Position numbers and translations under genes: made by a program. The notes below the pieces were generated by a model. That model made no database searches. It worked only from the letters and a program-made list of their open reading frames with translations, and was not told the DNA's origin. From positions 5,165,079 to 5,229,078 of the forward strand of contig NC_087068.1 of the NCBI RefSeq assembly GCF_963678635.1: a stretch of DNA of 64,000 bases, written 5' to 3'. This DNA is from Symsagittifera roscoffensis (lineage: Eukaryota > Xenacoelomorpha > Acoela > Convolutidae). Within the stretch, counting starts at the first letter, position 1; each line of letters begins with the position of its first letter. Below, in pieces: positions 11,201-19,400 of this stretch.

Positions 11201-12387
11201 CCAACCCTGTAATTGGAGGTTTTCAGAGTACTCAGGTTGTCGAATCTTACCTCCAAGTTTTACTGCTCAAATCTTTGTAGGCTAAAAGATATGACATTTC
11301 TTATGATTTTCTCAAAAAAAATTTTTTAAAACTTTAATTTGAAGTTTCTCAAAATTTGAAATTTTCAACGCTGTACTTAGGTACTGTGAGATTACTCTCA
11401 AGAGCTGCAAATCTTGAGTCCAAATGCGGTTGCTCAATAGCTTTTAGTTTCCGAGATGTGATATTTCTTATGTAAATTCAAAAATTTTACAAAGAATTTT
11501 ATGGTTTTTCAAAATTTGAATATAAAACTTTACAAAAACTGAAATTACCAACCCTTTAATTTGGTGCTGACAGTTACACTCATATGATGCAAATCTTACT
11601 TCCTAGAAAATTTCCAAGATAACAAGTAAAAAGTGTAGGCGTTCGGCAGAAAAAGGGCCATTCAGTATTCTTGAGCGCATGCCGGCTTAAGTTTACGGCT
11701 ATTGATGCTAAAAAATATTTTTGATCGTCCTATAGATCAATAAGGGTTTCGAGGATTGGGCGAACTAGCGCGTGTTACTGGGGACCGGCCTACTTGGGTT
11801 CGTGGCGCAGAGCATGTGTCTTTTAGGGCAATTAGAATTGAGTTTGTTTCTCATATTTGCAACTCAATTTGATATGTGCCGCAGATATGTCCCCTTGTTA
11901 CTTGCGCCCAGATCTTTGAATTTCAAACCTTGCGAATTGCTTCAAGGCTTGTGTCCTTATTTTTTACAAGGATTTAGGTGGCGCTTTTGTTGCTGTTTAA
12001 CCAAAACAAAAGTGAATGATTTTATTTTAGGAAGACATCATTGATGACGTGGAAGGTTTCTGTGCAGCTGCCAAATTCCTCAAAGACAGAGGCGCCAAAC
12101 AGGTCAAGGTCATGTGCACCCACGGACTGCTATGTCGCAACTCGATCGACACAATCGAGAAGTCAGCTCTGGACGAAGTCATCATCACTAACACAGTTCC
12201 CAACGAAGACCTCGTTTCCGCTTCGCCCCCCGAGAGAAACTCCAACCCCCACTCGTACTCTTCCAGTGCCAAATATGGAAAGATTACTGTGGTAGACGTC
12301 TCGGTTCTGCTGTCCGAGGGCATCCGACGAATCCACAACGGGGAGTCAATGTCCTATTTGTTCAGAGATATCCCTCTTGACGACTAA
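2152..12387 (+). CDS. PRPSAP: Phosphoribosyl pyrophosphate synthetase-associated protein (PRPSAP-like), seven exons, 5' partial
   Basis: Joined exons are 2152-2204, 2608-2847, 3093-3264, 3726-4009, 8454-8831, 9973-10043 and 12031-12387; all junction phases agree and the last exon ends in TAA. The product is about 517 residues without its N-terminus. Family hallmarks in order are [46 protein letters not shown] followed by [48 protein letters not shown], and the C-terminal [14 protein letters not shown] ending in DD. In animals this family is a non-catalytic partner that binds PRPP synthetase and restrains its activity in the cytosol, which affects nucleotide synthesis. It is closer to PRPSAP than to the catalytic PRPS enzymes because of the ESVRGKDVF and IIDDV contexts and the extra linker. 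The linker between the YAERLR region and KPPINVV is about 200 residues, Ser/Pro/Gly-rich, several times the length usual in vertebrate proteins. Upstream exons lie outside the window or were not recognised. Confidence 0.93.
2608..2847 (+). CDS. PRPSAP: PRPSAP exon B
   Basis: The TTTTTTAG acceptor ends at 2607 and the donor GTGGGT follows 2847. It encodes [20 protein letters not shown] through the [11 protein letters not shown] segment to MMVKAG, the most conserved N-terminal half of the PRPP synthetase fold. Leftover phases match exons A and C. Confidence 0.93.
3093..3264 (+). CDS. PRPSAP: PRPSAP exon C, followed by a GC donor
   Basis: The exon encodes [18 protein letters not shown], then PVDNLRAS and [12 protein letters not shown]. 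The only donor that keeps the frame into exon D is AG|GCAAGA at 3263-3270, so this intron (3265-3725) is of the minor GC-AG class. Exon D restores Arg-Ala-Thr-Ala-Tyr-Ala-Glu-Arg-Leu. Confidence 0.9.
3726..4009 (+). CDS. PRPSAP: PRPSAP exon D (end of first catalytic-like domain plus start of long linker)
   Basis: It starts after TTTCAG and ends at A|GTAAGA. It encodes [20 protein letters not shown], then a low-complexity Ser/Thr/Pro/His/Gln-rich linker containing TDGRSSPP, which resembles the DGR-SPP motif of vertebrate PRPSAP linkers. Confidence 0.88.
4325..5007. mobile_element. Foldback MITE with Tc1/mariner-like ends
   Basis: The two halves (about 4325-4590 and 4695-5007) are inverted copies of each other with scattered differences. 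The ends read CAGTGCTGATTTAAATTAAC and its complement, and the element is flanked on both sides by TA (4323-4324 and 5008-5009). TA target duplication and a CAGTG terminus are typical of Tc1/mariner-type insertions. There is no transposase frame, so it is non-autonomous. It lies inside a PRPSAP intron. Confidence 0.85.
5655..8190 (+). repeat. Cluster of diverged copies of the ATGAACGTAGTGAAGAC repeat family
   Basis: Copies start near 5655, 6316, 6895 and 7357, with further partial ones up to about 8190. Recurring landmarks in fixed order are GATGAACGTAGTTCAGACTC, TATAGGTC, a T-run then AGGAAAGTCTTAAAATGCTC, GAGTTCAATTGAAATTCATTTGC, AAATTGGGTTAATTTTATCA, TTCAAAGAGCTTTAAGG, and a final CAACTGTCTGTTGGCTATGTT. 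Single copies are roughly 350-600 bp. I see no coding capacity, so the class is unknown. Confidence 0.75.
8454..8831 (+). CDS. PRPSAP: PRPSAP exon E (linker)
   Basis: The acceptor TTTCAG ends at 8453. Phase demands the donor GTATGT after 8831, not the nearer GTGTAT. It encodes a 126-residue acidic then Ser-rich linker with [20 protein letters not shown] and RVRSFSEG. The RSLSLS and RSFSEG contexts look like basophilic kinase sites, which is an inference. Coding assignment rests on the higher GC content and on the exact phase match at both ends. Confidence 0.8.
8832..9972 (+). other. PRPSAP intron E-F
   Basis: GTATGT to TTTTAG, AT-rich. I see no exon, RNA gene or clear repeat in it. Confidence 0.75.
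9973..10043 (+). CDS. PRPSAP: PRPSAP exon F
   Basis: Acceptor TTTTAG ends at 9972 and donor GTGAGT follows 10043. It encodes [23 protein letters not shown], the start of the second domain, and ends in phase 0. Confidence 0.92.
10044..12030 (+). repeat. PRPSAP intron F-G with a loosely repeated motif
   Basis: GTGAGT to TTTTAG. A degenerate unit built around GAATTTTGCCTCCAAATTTG and ACTGCTCAAATCTTTGTAG recurs near 10600, 11240, 11420 and 11580, each followed by a comment-like run of AAAATTT-rich sequence. No exon was recognised; the frame at 11772-12044 merely reads into exon G out of phase. Confidence 0.5.
12031..12387 (+). CDS. PRPSAP: PRPSAP terminal exon G
   Basis: Acceptor TTTTAG ends at 12030. 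It encodes [17 protein letters not shown] to [14 protein letters not shown] and ends DIPLDD followed by TAA. A variable stretch [20 protein letters not shown] replaces the short loop found in most family members. Confidence 0.94.
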   Translation, partial: EDIIDDVEGFCAAAKFLKDRGAKQVKVMCTHGLLCRNSIDTIEKSALDEVIITNTVPNEDLVSASPPERNSNPHSYSSSAKYGKITVVDVSVLLSEGIRRIHNGESMSYLFRDIPLDD

Positions 12388-12706
12388 GTTGTCATGATCG
12401 CAGTCGCAGTTGAATCTGAACAGAAACTAATGATCAGTTATTGATGAAACTTATATCACAGACACACTAATTGTAACCTGGAGTTCGTATCGAGAATCCG
12501 AAAACAAACTGGAAAACTGAAGTTAACTTAGATGAAATGAAAAATTAGAATTTAATCCAGAAACTAATCACGGCTTATCGTTGCGCAATATTTTGCATTA
12601 AAAGGTTTCAAATTTCAATCCTGCTGTTTGAAACAGATGTGGTCCGGATAAATTAATGGAAAACAGTATTCATTGTATTTTTTGCATCAAATATGTTGTT
12701 ATTCGA

Positions 12707-12712
12707 AATAAA
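12707..12712 (+). terminator. Poly(A) signal of the PRPSAP gene
   Basis: AATAAA lies 320 bases after the stop codon, within an A-rich stretch. It is the first canonical signal downstream of the terminal exon. Confidence 0.65.
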
Positions 12713-12987
12713 AAATATCCAAGATTACATTTTGTTTAGAAACTAAGCGGTTTCTGATAGCTTCTGTGTTGTACGTTTTTCTTACAGAGCTCTCTCTTTA
12801 CACCAGCGATTAGCCTCATGTATTAGTACGAACCTTCTTCTTTTCTAACCTATCTCGCAAATAAAAGTGTTCATTAACAGTGTTCACTTATTTGGTGGCA
12901 TTTTTGCTATAATCACAATCTGTAGCATCGGAAATTTCATAGTATCTGTTCTTTGCTTTATTTCTGGCTAGTTTTTCTGATTTTTAA

Positions 12988-13062
12988 GCGTCCGTGGCTG
13001 AGTGGTTAGTGTGTGAGACTCTTAGTCTCTAGGTCGCAGATCGAATCCGAGACGTAGCCAAA
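12988..13062 (+). repeat. tRNA-Lys(CTT)-like relic or SINE head
   Basis: TGGCTGAGTGGTTAG resembles the D arm and A box. GTGAGACTCTTAGTCTCT forms an anticodon arm with loop CTCTTAG, giving anticodon CTT (Lys) with U33 in place. GATCGAATCC is a weak B box. The acceptor (about 3 of 7 pairs) and T stem do not pair properly, so this is a degenerate tRNA or the tRNA-derived head of a SINE, not a working gene. Confidence 0.5.
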
Positions 13063-13377
13063 CTTTTATTTATTACAGGCTTATTTCTAGTTTTTTATTG
13101 CACTTTATAGAGCTACTTTTGTCGTGTTCTCCCTAGTGTTTGCGAACCAAAGCTTTGCCTCTGTGTTAAAATGGTTTTTCTATGAAACGCTGAAATTGAA
13201 AAACAAGTTGATTCCAATTATTTTTTTGTTCAATAAGTTGGTTTCTGTACCTTCCGTTTTTCAATTACCAAGTTAATTTTTTTGCAATGTTTTACTTTTT
13301 TGGTGGAACTTAAGCTCGCAGAAAATTACTTACTTATTCAGTAGCGTTTGTTGTGTATCATGTTGGTGGGTAGTATA

Positions 13378-13455
13378 TGACGATTGTCAAGCAATTGGGC
13401 CTCAGATGCGAGGACGTGAGAATCCTCACCAGATTGGAGGTTCGATCCCGTCACA
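13378..13455 (+). repeat. tRNA-like relic with a long variable arm
   Basis: GGTTCGATCCC (13439-13449) is an excellent B box. GTGAGAATCCTCAC upstream folds as a 5-bp hairpin in the position of a type II (Leu/Ser) variable arm, and CCTC/GAGG could be an anticodon stem. TGACG near the start can pair with CGTCA at the end, but the spacing does not give a canonical acceptor stem. A pseudogene or SINE fragment is most likely. Confidence 0.4.
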
Positions 13456-13547
13456 AGTTTCAGCAAAAGTTTTACTTTCTAAGGCTGAGTTTTTTTTGTA
13501 ATACTAGGAAATAGGAGAGGTATTTGTATTCAGTTTTTTGTTTGCTT

Positions 13548-13930
13548 TAAGAGTCGATGAACGTAGTTCAGATTCTTATATAAGTCGTGACAAAAGAAGT
13601 GCATTCATATTTATAAATGCACAAATGAATGCCCTTAGATTAATTTGCATTTTTTGAGTTCAATTGAAATTCATTTGCTAGACAGTAGGCAAAATGCCCT
13701 GTCCAATTTTGAAAGCTGAAACGGTGAGAAAAAAAAACATGATTGATTTTTTTTTTCGAATGTGGAATTTTGTTCACAAATTTCCTAGCAGAATAATTTT
13801 TTTCCTAATGATTCAGTTTTCTTAAATTGGCTTTGTTTTATCAAACATGTGCCAATTATAAATAGCTTTTTAAATTTTTTTTTCAGTTTATTGACTCTTT
13901 TCAACCGTCTGTTGGCTGTTTATCTTACGC
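13548..13930 (+). repeat. Interspersed repeat copy
   Basis: It starts AGAGTCGATGAACGTAGTTC and ends with AACCGTCTGTTGGCTGTTTA, with the GAGTTCAATTGAAATTCATT landmark between. It belongs to the same family as the PRPSAP intron copies. Confidence 0.7.
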
Positions 13931-13977
13931 CAAGTCAGGTACATTAATCATCGGAATGGGTTGAATGTTATACCAAA

Positions 13978-14410
13978 TTAAGAGAAATGAACGTAGTGAA
14001 GACTATTATTTAAGTCTTGGTGTTTTTTTTTGTTTTTTTTTTAGGAAAGTCTTAGATTGCTCTAATAACTACAGATGTGCATTCACAAATATTGATGCAT
14101 TATTTATGAATGCACTTGGGTATATATGCACTTTTTGAGTTCAATTGAAATTCATCTGCTGAAAGTGACGTAAATAGGACTCTCCAAATACGAACTTGGA
14201 AATGGCGCAAAAAAACCATGAACAATTTTTAGTTTCGAAAGTGAAATATAATGTGTTACCATAAAAGCGCTAATCACAATTTGTTCTAGAAATTCAAAGA
14301 GCTCAAAGGTTTTTTTTTGAAATTTGAGATTTTTTCAACAAAAACAGTGTTCTTTTTTGTTTACTTGCGTTCATTACTCTTTTCCTACTGTCAGTTGTCT
14401 GTGTTTGAAG
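13978..14410 (+). repeat. Interspersed repeat copy
   Basis: It starts AAGAGAAATGAACGTAGTGA, keeps the hairpin GTGCATTCACAAATATTGAT with ATGAATGCAC, and ends near TACTGTCAGTTGTCTGTGTT. Confidence 0.75.
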
Positions 14411-14813
14411 CCTTTTCAGTTGCAATTCGATTATGATTTGAAAACTTCAAAAAATGTTCTCAGTTTCAATAAAAACAAGTTTGAGATTTAAAACTAGTGA
14501 CGCTTGCGAATGCAAGGGTCTTGTAATCGCGAACTAGACTTTTTACCGTGAACAACTTTTCCTGCAAACTTAGTCTAAAAAATGCCATTGATTTAGCACC
14601 CTAGTGTCTGTTGTTTGTATCTGGGCCGGACATGGTTTTTTCAGTGATTATGCAATGGAAAACAAAATTCCGTTAAAATTGATTTGTCTGACTTTCGTTT
14701 ATCTGCTCAGGTTTTGTCGGCTTAGTTGTCACATCATGGATTTTTTTGTCTGCTGTAAGCAAGTATCACGGTAGTTCTATGTGTTCTTCATTTAGTTTTA
14801 GGGGGGACTTCAA

Positions 14814-15282
14814 ATGGCTTAATTGGCAAGATTGCCTAGAATGCAAGGTTGCCTGGTATAAACAGGTATCATGAAAATGTATGGGATTGGATTCAAGTTT
14901 CGAGACGCTTAGGATTTTTTTTTTGTTTTTTCGCAAATATAAGTTTTATCTTAAAAATCAATGAGGCATTTTTCAAAAAAGGGGTATCCATAAAAAGACT
15001 GTCTATTTTTCTACATGCCTGCATACTCCCCTGGTCTCTTTTTCTTTTACCCCTATGTCTACATAGGGGTAAAGGAAAAAGAGACCAGGCGAGTATGCAG
15101 GCATGTAGAAAAACAGACAGTCTTTCTATTGATACCCCTTTTTCGAAAAATGCCTCATTGATTTTTGAGATAAAATTTATATTTGCGAAAAAAAAGTTTC
15201 TTAAGCGTCTCGAAACTTGAACCTACTCCCGTACATCTTCATGATACCTGTTTATATCAGGCAATCTTGCCAGTTAAGCCAT
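14814..15282. mobile_element. Near-perfect foldback element (about 469 bp)
   Basis: The right half is the inverted copy of the left half; the centre of symmetry is at about 15060 in ACCCCTATGTCTACATAGGG. Outer ends read ATGGCTTAATTGGCAAGATT and the complement of ATGGCTTAACTGGCAAGATT. The left arm has an extra block of about 17 bases (TAGAATGCAAGGTTGCC), itself a partial copy of the neighbouring sequence. The arms contain mirrored pyrimidine/purine runs. No transposase is present, so it is a MITE-like foldback or a recent inverted duplication. Confidence 0.8.
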
Positions 15283-15410
15283 TCGAAAAAGGCTTTAAGG
15301 GGAAATTTTTGACCAATCTTTTAGTTTTCTAATTAACGTACCAAATCTGAGATTTTCAGTTCAATGCATAGACAAGATTTGGGAAGCTTACATCCGTTAG
15401 CGGCTACGCG

Positions 15411-15626
15411 TAAAATTTTTTATATATATATTTAGCGCCCTCGGAATAGCTAAATTTTTGATTTTTGAATCTTTTTGGTTTGTTGTCTGAAACAGTGCTG
15501 CCCTAATATGAAGGATTGCGTAAAATTTTTTATATATAAATTTAGCGCCCTCGGAATAGCTAAATTTTTGATTTTTGAATGTTTTTGGTTTGTTGTCTGA
15601 AACAGTGCTGCCCTAATATGAAGGAT
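15411..15626. repeat. Two-copy tandem duplication, about 108 bp
   Basis: The segment from GCGTAAAATTTTTTATATAT to CTGCCCTAATATGAAGGA occurs twice in direct succession with only a few differences, and includes TTAGCGCCCTCGGAATAGCT. Confidence 0.85.
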
Positions 15627-15856
15627 TTCATTACACGAATTCCCAGCAGATGCGAAAAAACTGTCTGCCAATCCTTCAACGAACCAGTTTCCTTCAGCAC
15701 CCGACAGAGCTTGAAACAAAATTGGTTTTCAATGCACCACTGCTCATACACTTCATCGATGAATTCACAAATTTCTACACGGTTGATTCCATGCCACATA
15801 CAATCAGCATGTGTTGTCAAGGATGTGTAATCTGGCAATTTACGACAAGGTAACAT
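15560..15856 (-). CDS. Unassigned frame, possible exon or gene relic
   Basis: The minus frame encodes a Cys-rich stretch with TSLTTHADCMWHGINRVEIC and IDEVYEQWCIENQF that looks less random than its surroundings. It runs at its C-terminus into the 108-bp duplicated block, which cannot be original coding sequence. No family is recognised and the upstream frame is closed. It could be a broken gene interrupted by the duplication, or chance. Confidence 0.2.
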   Translation of the reverse strand: MLPCRKLPDYTSLTTHADCMWHGINRVEICEFIDEVYEQWCIENQFCFKLCRVLKETGSLKDWQTVFSHLLGIRVMKSFILGQHCFRQQTKNIQKSKI

Positions 15857-16307
15857 ATCTGGAGCATCTTACTAAGACATATTTTCCATACTTTGAGTTA
15901 AAAACTGTGTATATTATAATGCTCGGTATCAAGAAGCTCAACGGTTCTTTTGTTGTGGACAATGTTGTGAAGAGTCTGTTCTTGCCAAATTTTGCATTGG
16001 TTGTGTCAAACCAGTCTGCTCTTGTTGAGAGTCAACATCAAACATCACCGAGCTCTTCTTTACCATCAATCTCATTAGTGAATTCAAAGTAGGACGGGGG
16101 ACGTGCTTGTGAATTATATTTCCTCATCCGACTGCTATTTCAACAACAGGCGGAAACTCCAGTTTCTGTAGACCTTCTTCTTGCACAACCGAAAAATGAT
16201 TAAAAAACATCTGTCTTAAATCAAAACGTTTTCGTAAGAAATTTATTGTATTTTGGTGTTTGTTGGTCACAAAGACTAGTTCAATAATGCACTCGACAAA
16301 AGTTTCC

Positions 16308-16355
16308 GGTCAAATGTTGCACTCAGTTTTGTGCTTGGGAGTGCAATATTTGACC
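16308..16355. repeat. Hairpin, 17-bp arms
   Basis: GGTCAAATGTTGCACTC (16308-16324) and GAGTGCAATATTTGACC (16339-16355) are inverted copies with one mismatch, separated by 14 bases. It lies about 145 bp upstream of the start codon of the membrane glycoprotein gene. Confidence 0.7.
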
Positions 16356-16499
16356 AGATGCATTAATTAAAAGCTCGATGCAACCTCGATAGATTATACA
16401 TACAACATCTTTTCTGCAGTGCTCATTGAAGGTTGGCAAAAACGGAAGCAAAAGTCTCTGATATGAGCAGATAGCAAGACATTATCTTGTAAACCTAAA

Positions 16500-19400
16500 A
16501 TGTTTCAAACTACGATAACAAAACTAGTCTTTTTATTCCTATCTTGGAAGCTGGCTCATCCCGGTTGCGTAATGGTAATGAATACGGCGACAAGTTGCTT
16601 GTTAACACAATCAGATACAACGCAAGTGCCTGTGATGGAAGTCTTTGAAGATCAAGTGGAATTTGTTAGTGACAATTTTCAAGTAATGTATTCACCTCGT
16701 GTAATTACGTTTCCTAAATTTGCCAACTATCAAGGAGAACAAAAGAGATACATATCGATCCAAATTCGAAGTTCGGGTCTAGCCCAAGTAGAAAAATTAG
16801 TTTCTGCGATTTTTGGCTTAGGTTATGTTATATACGACTTTAATCTTAATAACATGTCGAGAGCTAGCCAGCAAGACATTAAAAAAGCATTGGGCATAGC
16901 GGCAAATTTCTTGTTCAGTCTCAACATCAGGAGATCCTTTCCTTCAAACACGTCTGAAGTCCTGGATCTGTCGCAATTGAGCTTCCCCAACATGACTGAC
17001 ATCAATATCATTAACTCGGGAGTCGCCATTCGCTATCCTTTGGTTTTGACTAACTTGTCCCTTTTTAATTGTGAAGAGAACACGCTGGCGAACCAGGAGA
17101 GACTTGTTTTGGTTTTTGGAAACAAAACTGAGAAGTATTCGGGAGCACGACTAATCAATCTCAAATACTCAGATGGCAAAAAGTTCTACCCCGAAATCGT
17201 CCAAGCTGCTGGTGTCACAGGATACAAGTTATACCTGAAAATATTTGATGACTTTATGCTGAATAACAACTCCAATTTTCTCCAGAAAGAATCCACGGCT
17301 CGAGCTGGTTACGTCAAACAGCTGTATTTTCCCAAAAATCTCGAGCGCATCGAATTCGGTACTATTTCTAACTCTACGTTCATATTCATAGTTCAACTCG
17401 GGTACTGTATTGATTTCGAAACTACAAAATGTCAGATAAAAGCATCTTTTGACACCCAAAGTAAAAAAGACAATTGGCTCGCTGGAAATTGTACAAATAC
17501 TGGGAGTTTATGTGAATTTTGTTTAATGCATCAATACGGTTTTCATTACGAAAAAGACAACATAGACGAAATTTGCGCACAAACAAACTCGGACGCGTTG
17601 AGTCTAGGTCAGATGAAACAATGTTATTGGCAACCTTTTCCCCCACTTCCAGCAGAACTGGAAAATAAAAGTATGGTGCCGCCAGTTTTGGACAAGAATG
17701 CTTTGGATGGTTGTTTCTGTCCCCCTGATGACGTGAACTTCATCCCAAGTTCACCGATCGACGCGGATAAAATTTGTGGCTACACAACAGCAACAACTGC
17801 AACAACTCAGTCAGAATTGTCCGCTGCCGACTCTTCAAGGTCCTCCTTCAACACCTCGATCGATAAATTTATCCAATCAACAATCACCACAACTGGCTCC
17901 GACGAAACTAAAAGTACATCTCAACTTTTAGAGGTATGAAGTTTTAAACTTCAACTGAGATCTTTGGGCGCGTCCTTTACACTACGGAGAGATGATGTGA
18001 TCACTTTGCGCGACGTTGCGCGAACATTTTTCGCTATGTTGCGTTTTTGCGCGACTCACAATTCGACGCAAGTCAGAGTTTTTGGTCGCGCAGAGAATAT
18101 TTCCGCGACCCAGTGCGAACGCGATATAAGTCATAAACCTCGGCCCTTGGCACCACGTCCAATTCATTGGTCAAATGGCAGTTACATGGGATTATAATTT
18201 TAAATATCGATGATTTTTTTTGACAAGGTAGAAATCCCAAAATGCAATTTATGCTCACAAGCTGCGTATATCATCACTGTCTTTAGTGTTTAAATACCTA
18301 TGCATTTAGCCTAACACGTTTCCTTATGTGCATTTTTTTAAAAAAAGAAAAATGTTTCAATCAGGGCAAAACCCGGACTGTTCCCATTCCCGTTTAGGTG
18401 TCGATGGATTTTTTTTGGGGGTGGGGGTGGGGAGGGGGGGGGGGGGGGGAGGGGGCTGTTCAATTTTATAATAGGTGGCAATTTTGAGAACTATTAAGGA
18501 CGTGCATGCAATAAATTTGAGAACTATTATGCATATTATATACAAATTTAATTTCAGTCAATTTCACATGCTACCAAGATAGCCTGGGTTGACCTCTATA
18601 GACTTCAAATGCTAATCATACAATTCCATAAACTAAGTCTATGAAAAATTACTACTCATACAAGTTTCATTAATTTTTTTAAAATGTTGTCATCAAATTT
18701 TCAAAGACTTTTCTTCTTGTTTTGGCATAAAAGTCGGTGTATCTTTTAAAATCAAAATGGAAGTTTTTTTAACCAAAAAAAAATGCTAATTACACTATTT
18801 CCATAAATGTAAATAGTATGGCTAGCAGCTTTTTGATGGCGTTAACAACAATTTTTTTCTAGTTTTAAAATTCGCTAAAAAGTTATGTTCTTTTTCCAAC
18901 CGCAAAACAATTGTTGCTACTCAAACAAGCATTTTCCAAAAAAAAAATTGTGCATAACCAGGTCGTGGATGCAAAAAATTGTGATACTTTTCGGTTTATC
19001 TGGATGAAATTTTTGAAATATGCCAAAAACATCCTGTTTTCCTAAATGGCATGTTGCTGTTTGCCTTGATTATGCCTGAATGATTAACCACAAGACAATA
19101 TTATGATTTCATTATATGATTTGCGTTTCTACTGCGTTGTGTATGCAAGACGGCCAAACCTTTGGTGACTTCAGGTGTGAGAAAACCAATTTCTTTGTCC
19201 ATTTTAATCGGCGACGAATACAACCCAATGAATTTAGGAAAAATGTAAGCTGAAAAAGTCCTTTGCTTGGTGTATGGACAAAATGATAGTCACACAAACT
19301 CCATATTTGAAAAACCACTAATTATGGAATTTCATGAAAAGTGCATGACTAGCTTTTTCCATTTTTAAAAAGTATATGGCTAGCCTTTTCGGTCAACGCG

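Larger units (their letters stand above)
12713..16499. other. Intergenic stretch rich in repeats
   Basis: It contains two tRNA-like relics (12988-13062, 13378-13455), two interspersed repeat copies (13548-13930, 13978-14410), a long foldback (14814-15282), a short tandem duplication (15411-15626) and a small hairpin (16308-16355). One minus-strand frame at 15560-15856 is listed separately. No firm gene was found. Confidence 0.6.

Noticed and set aside
14849-15220. 123-codon plus-strand frame
   Set aside because: It runs through the centre of the foldback; its second half is the inverted copy of the first, so openness follows from the palindrome.
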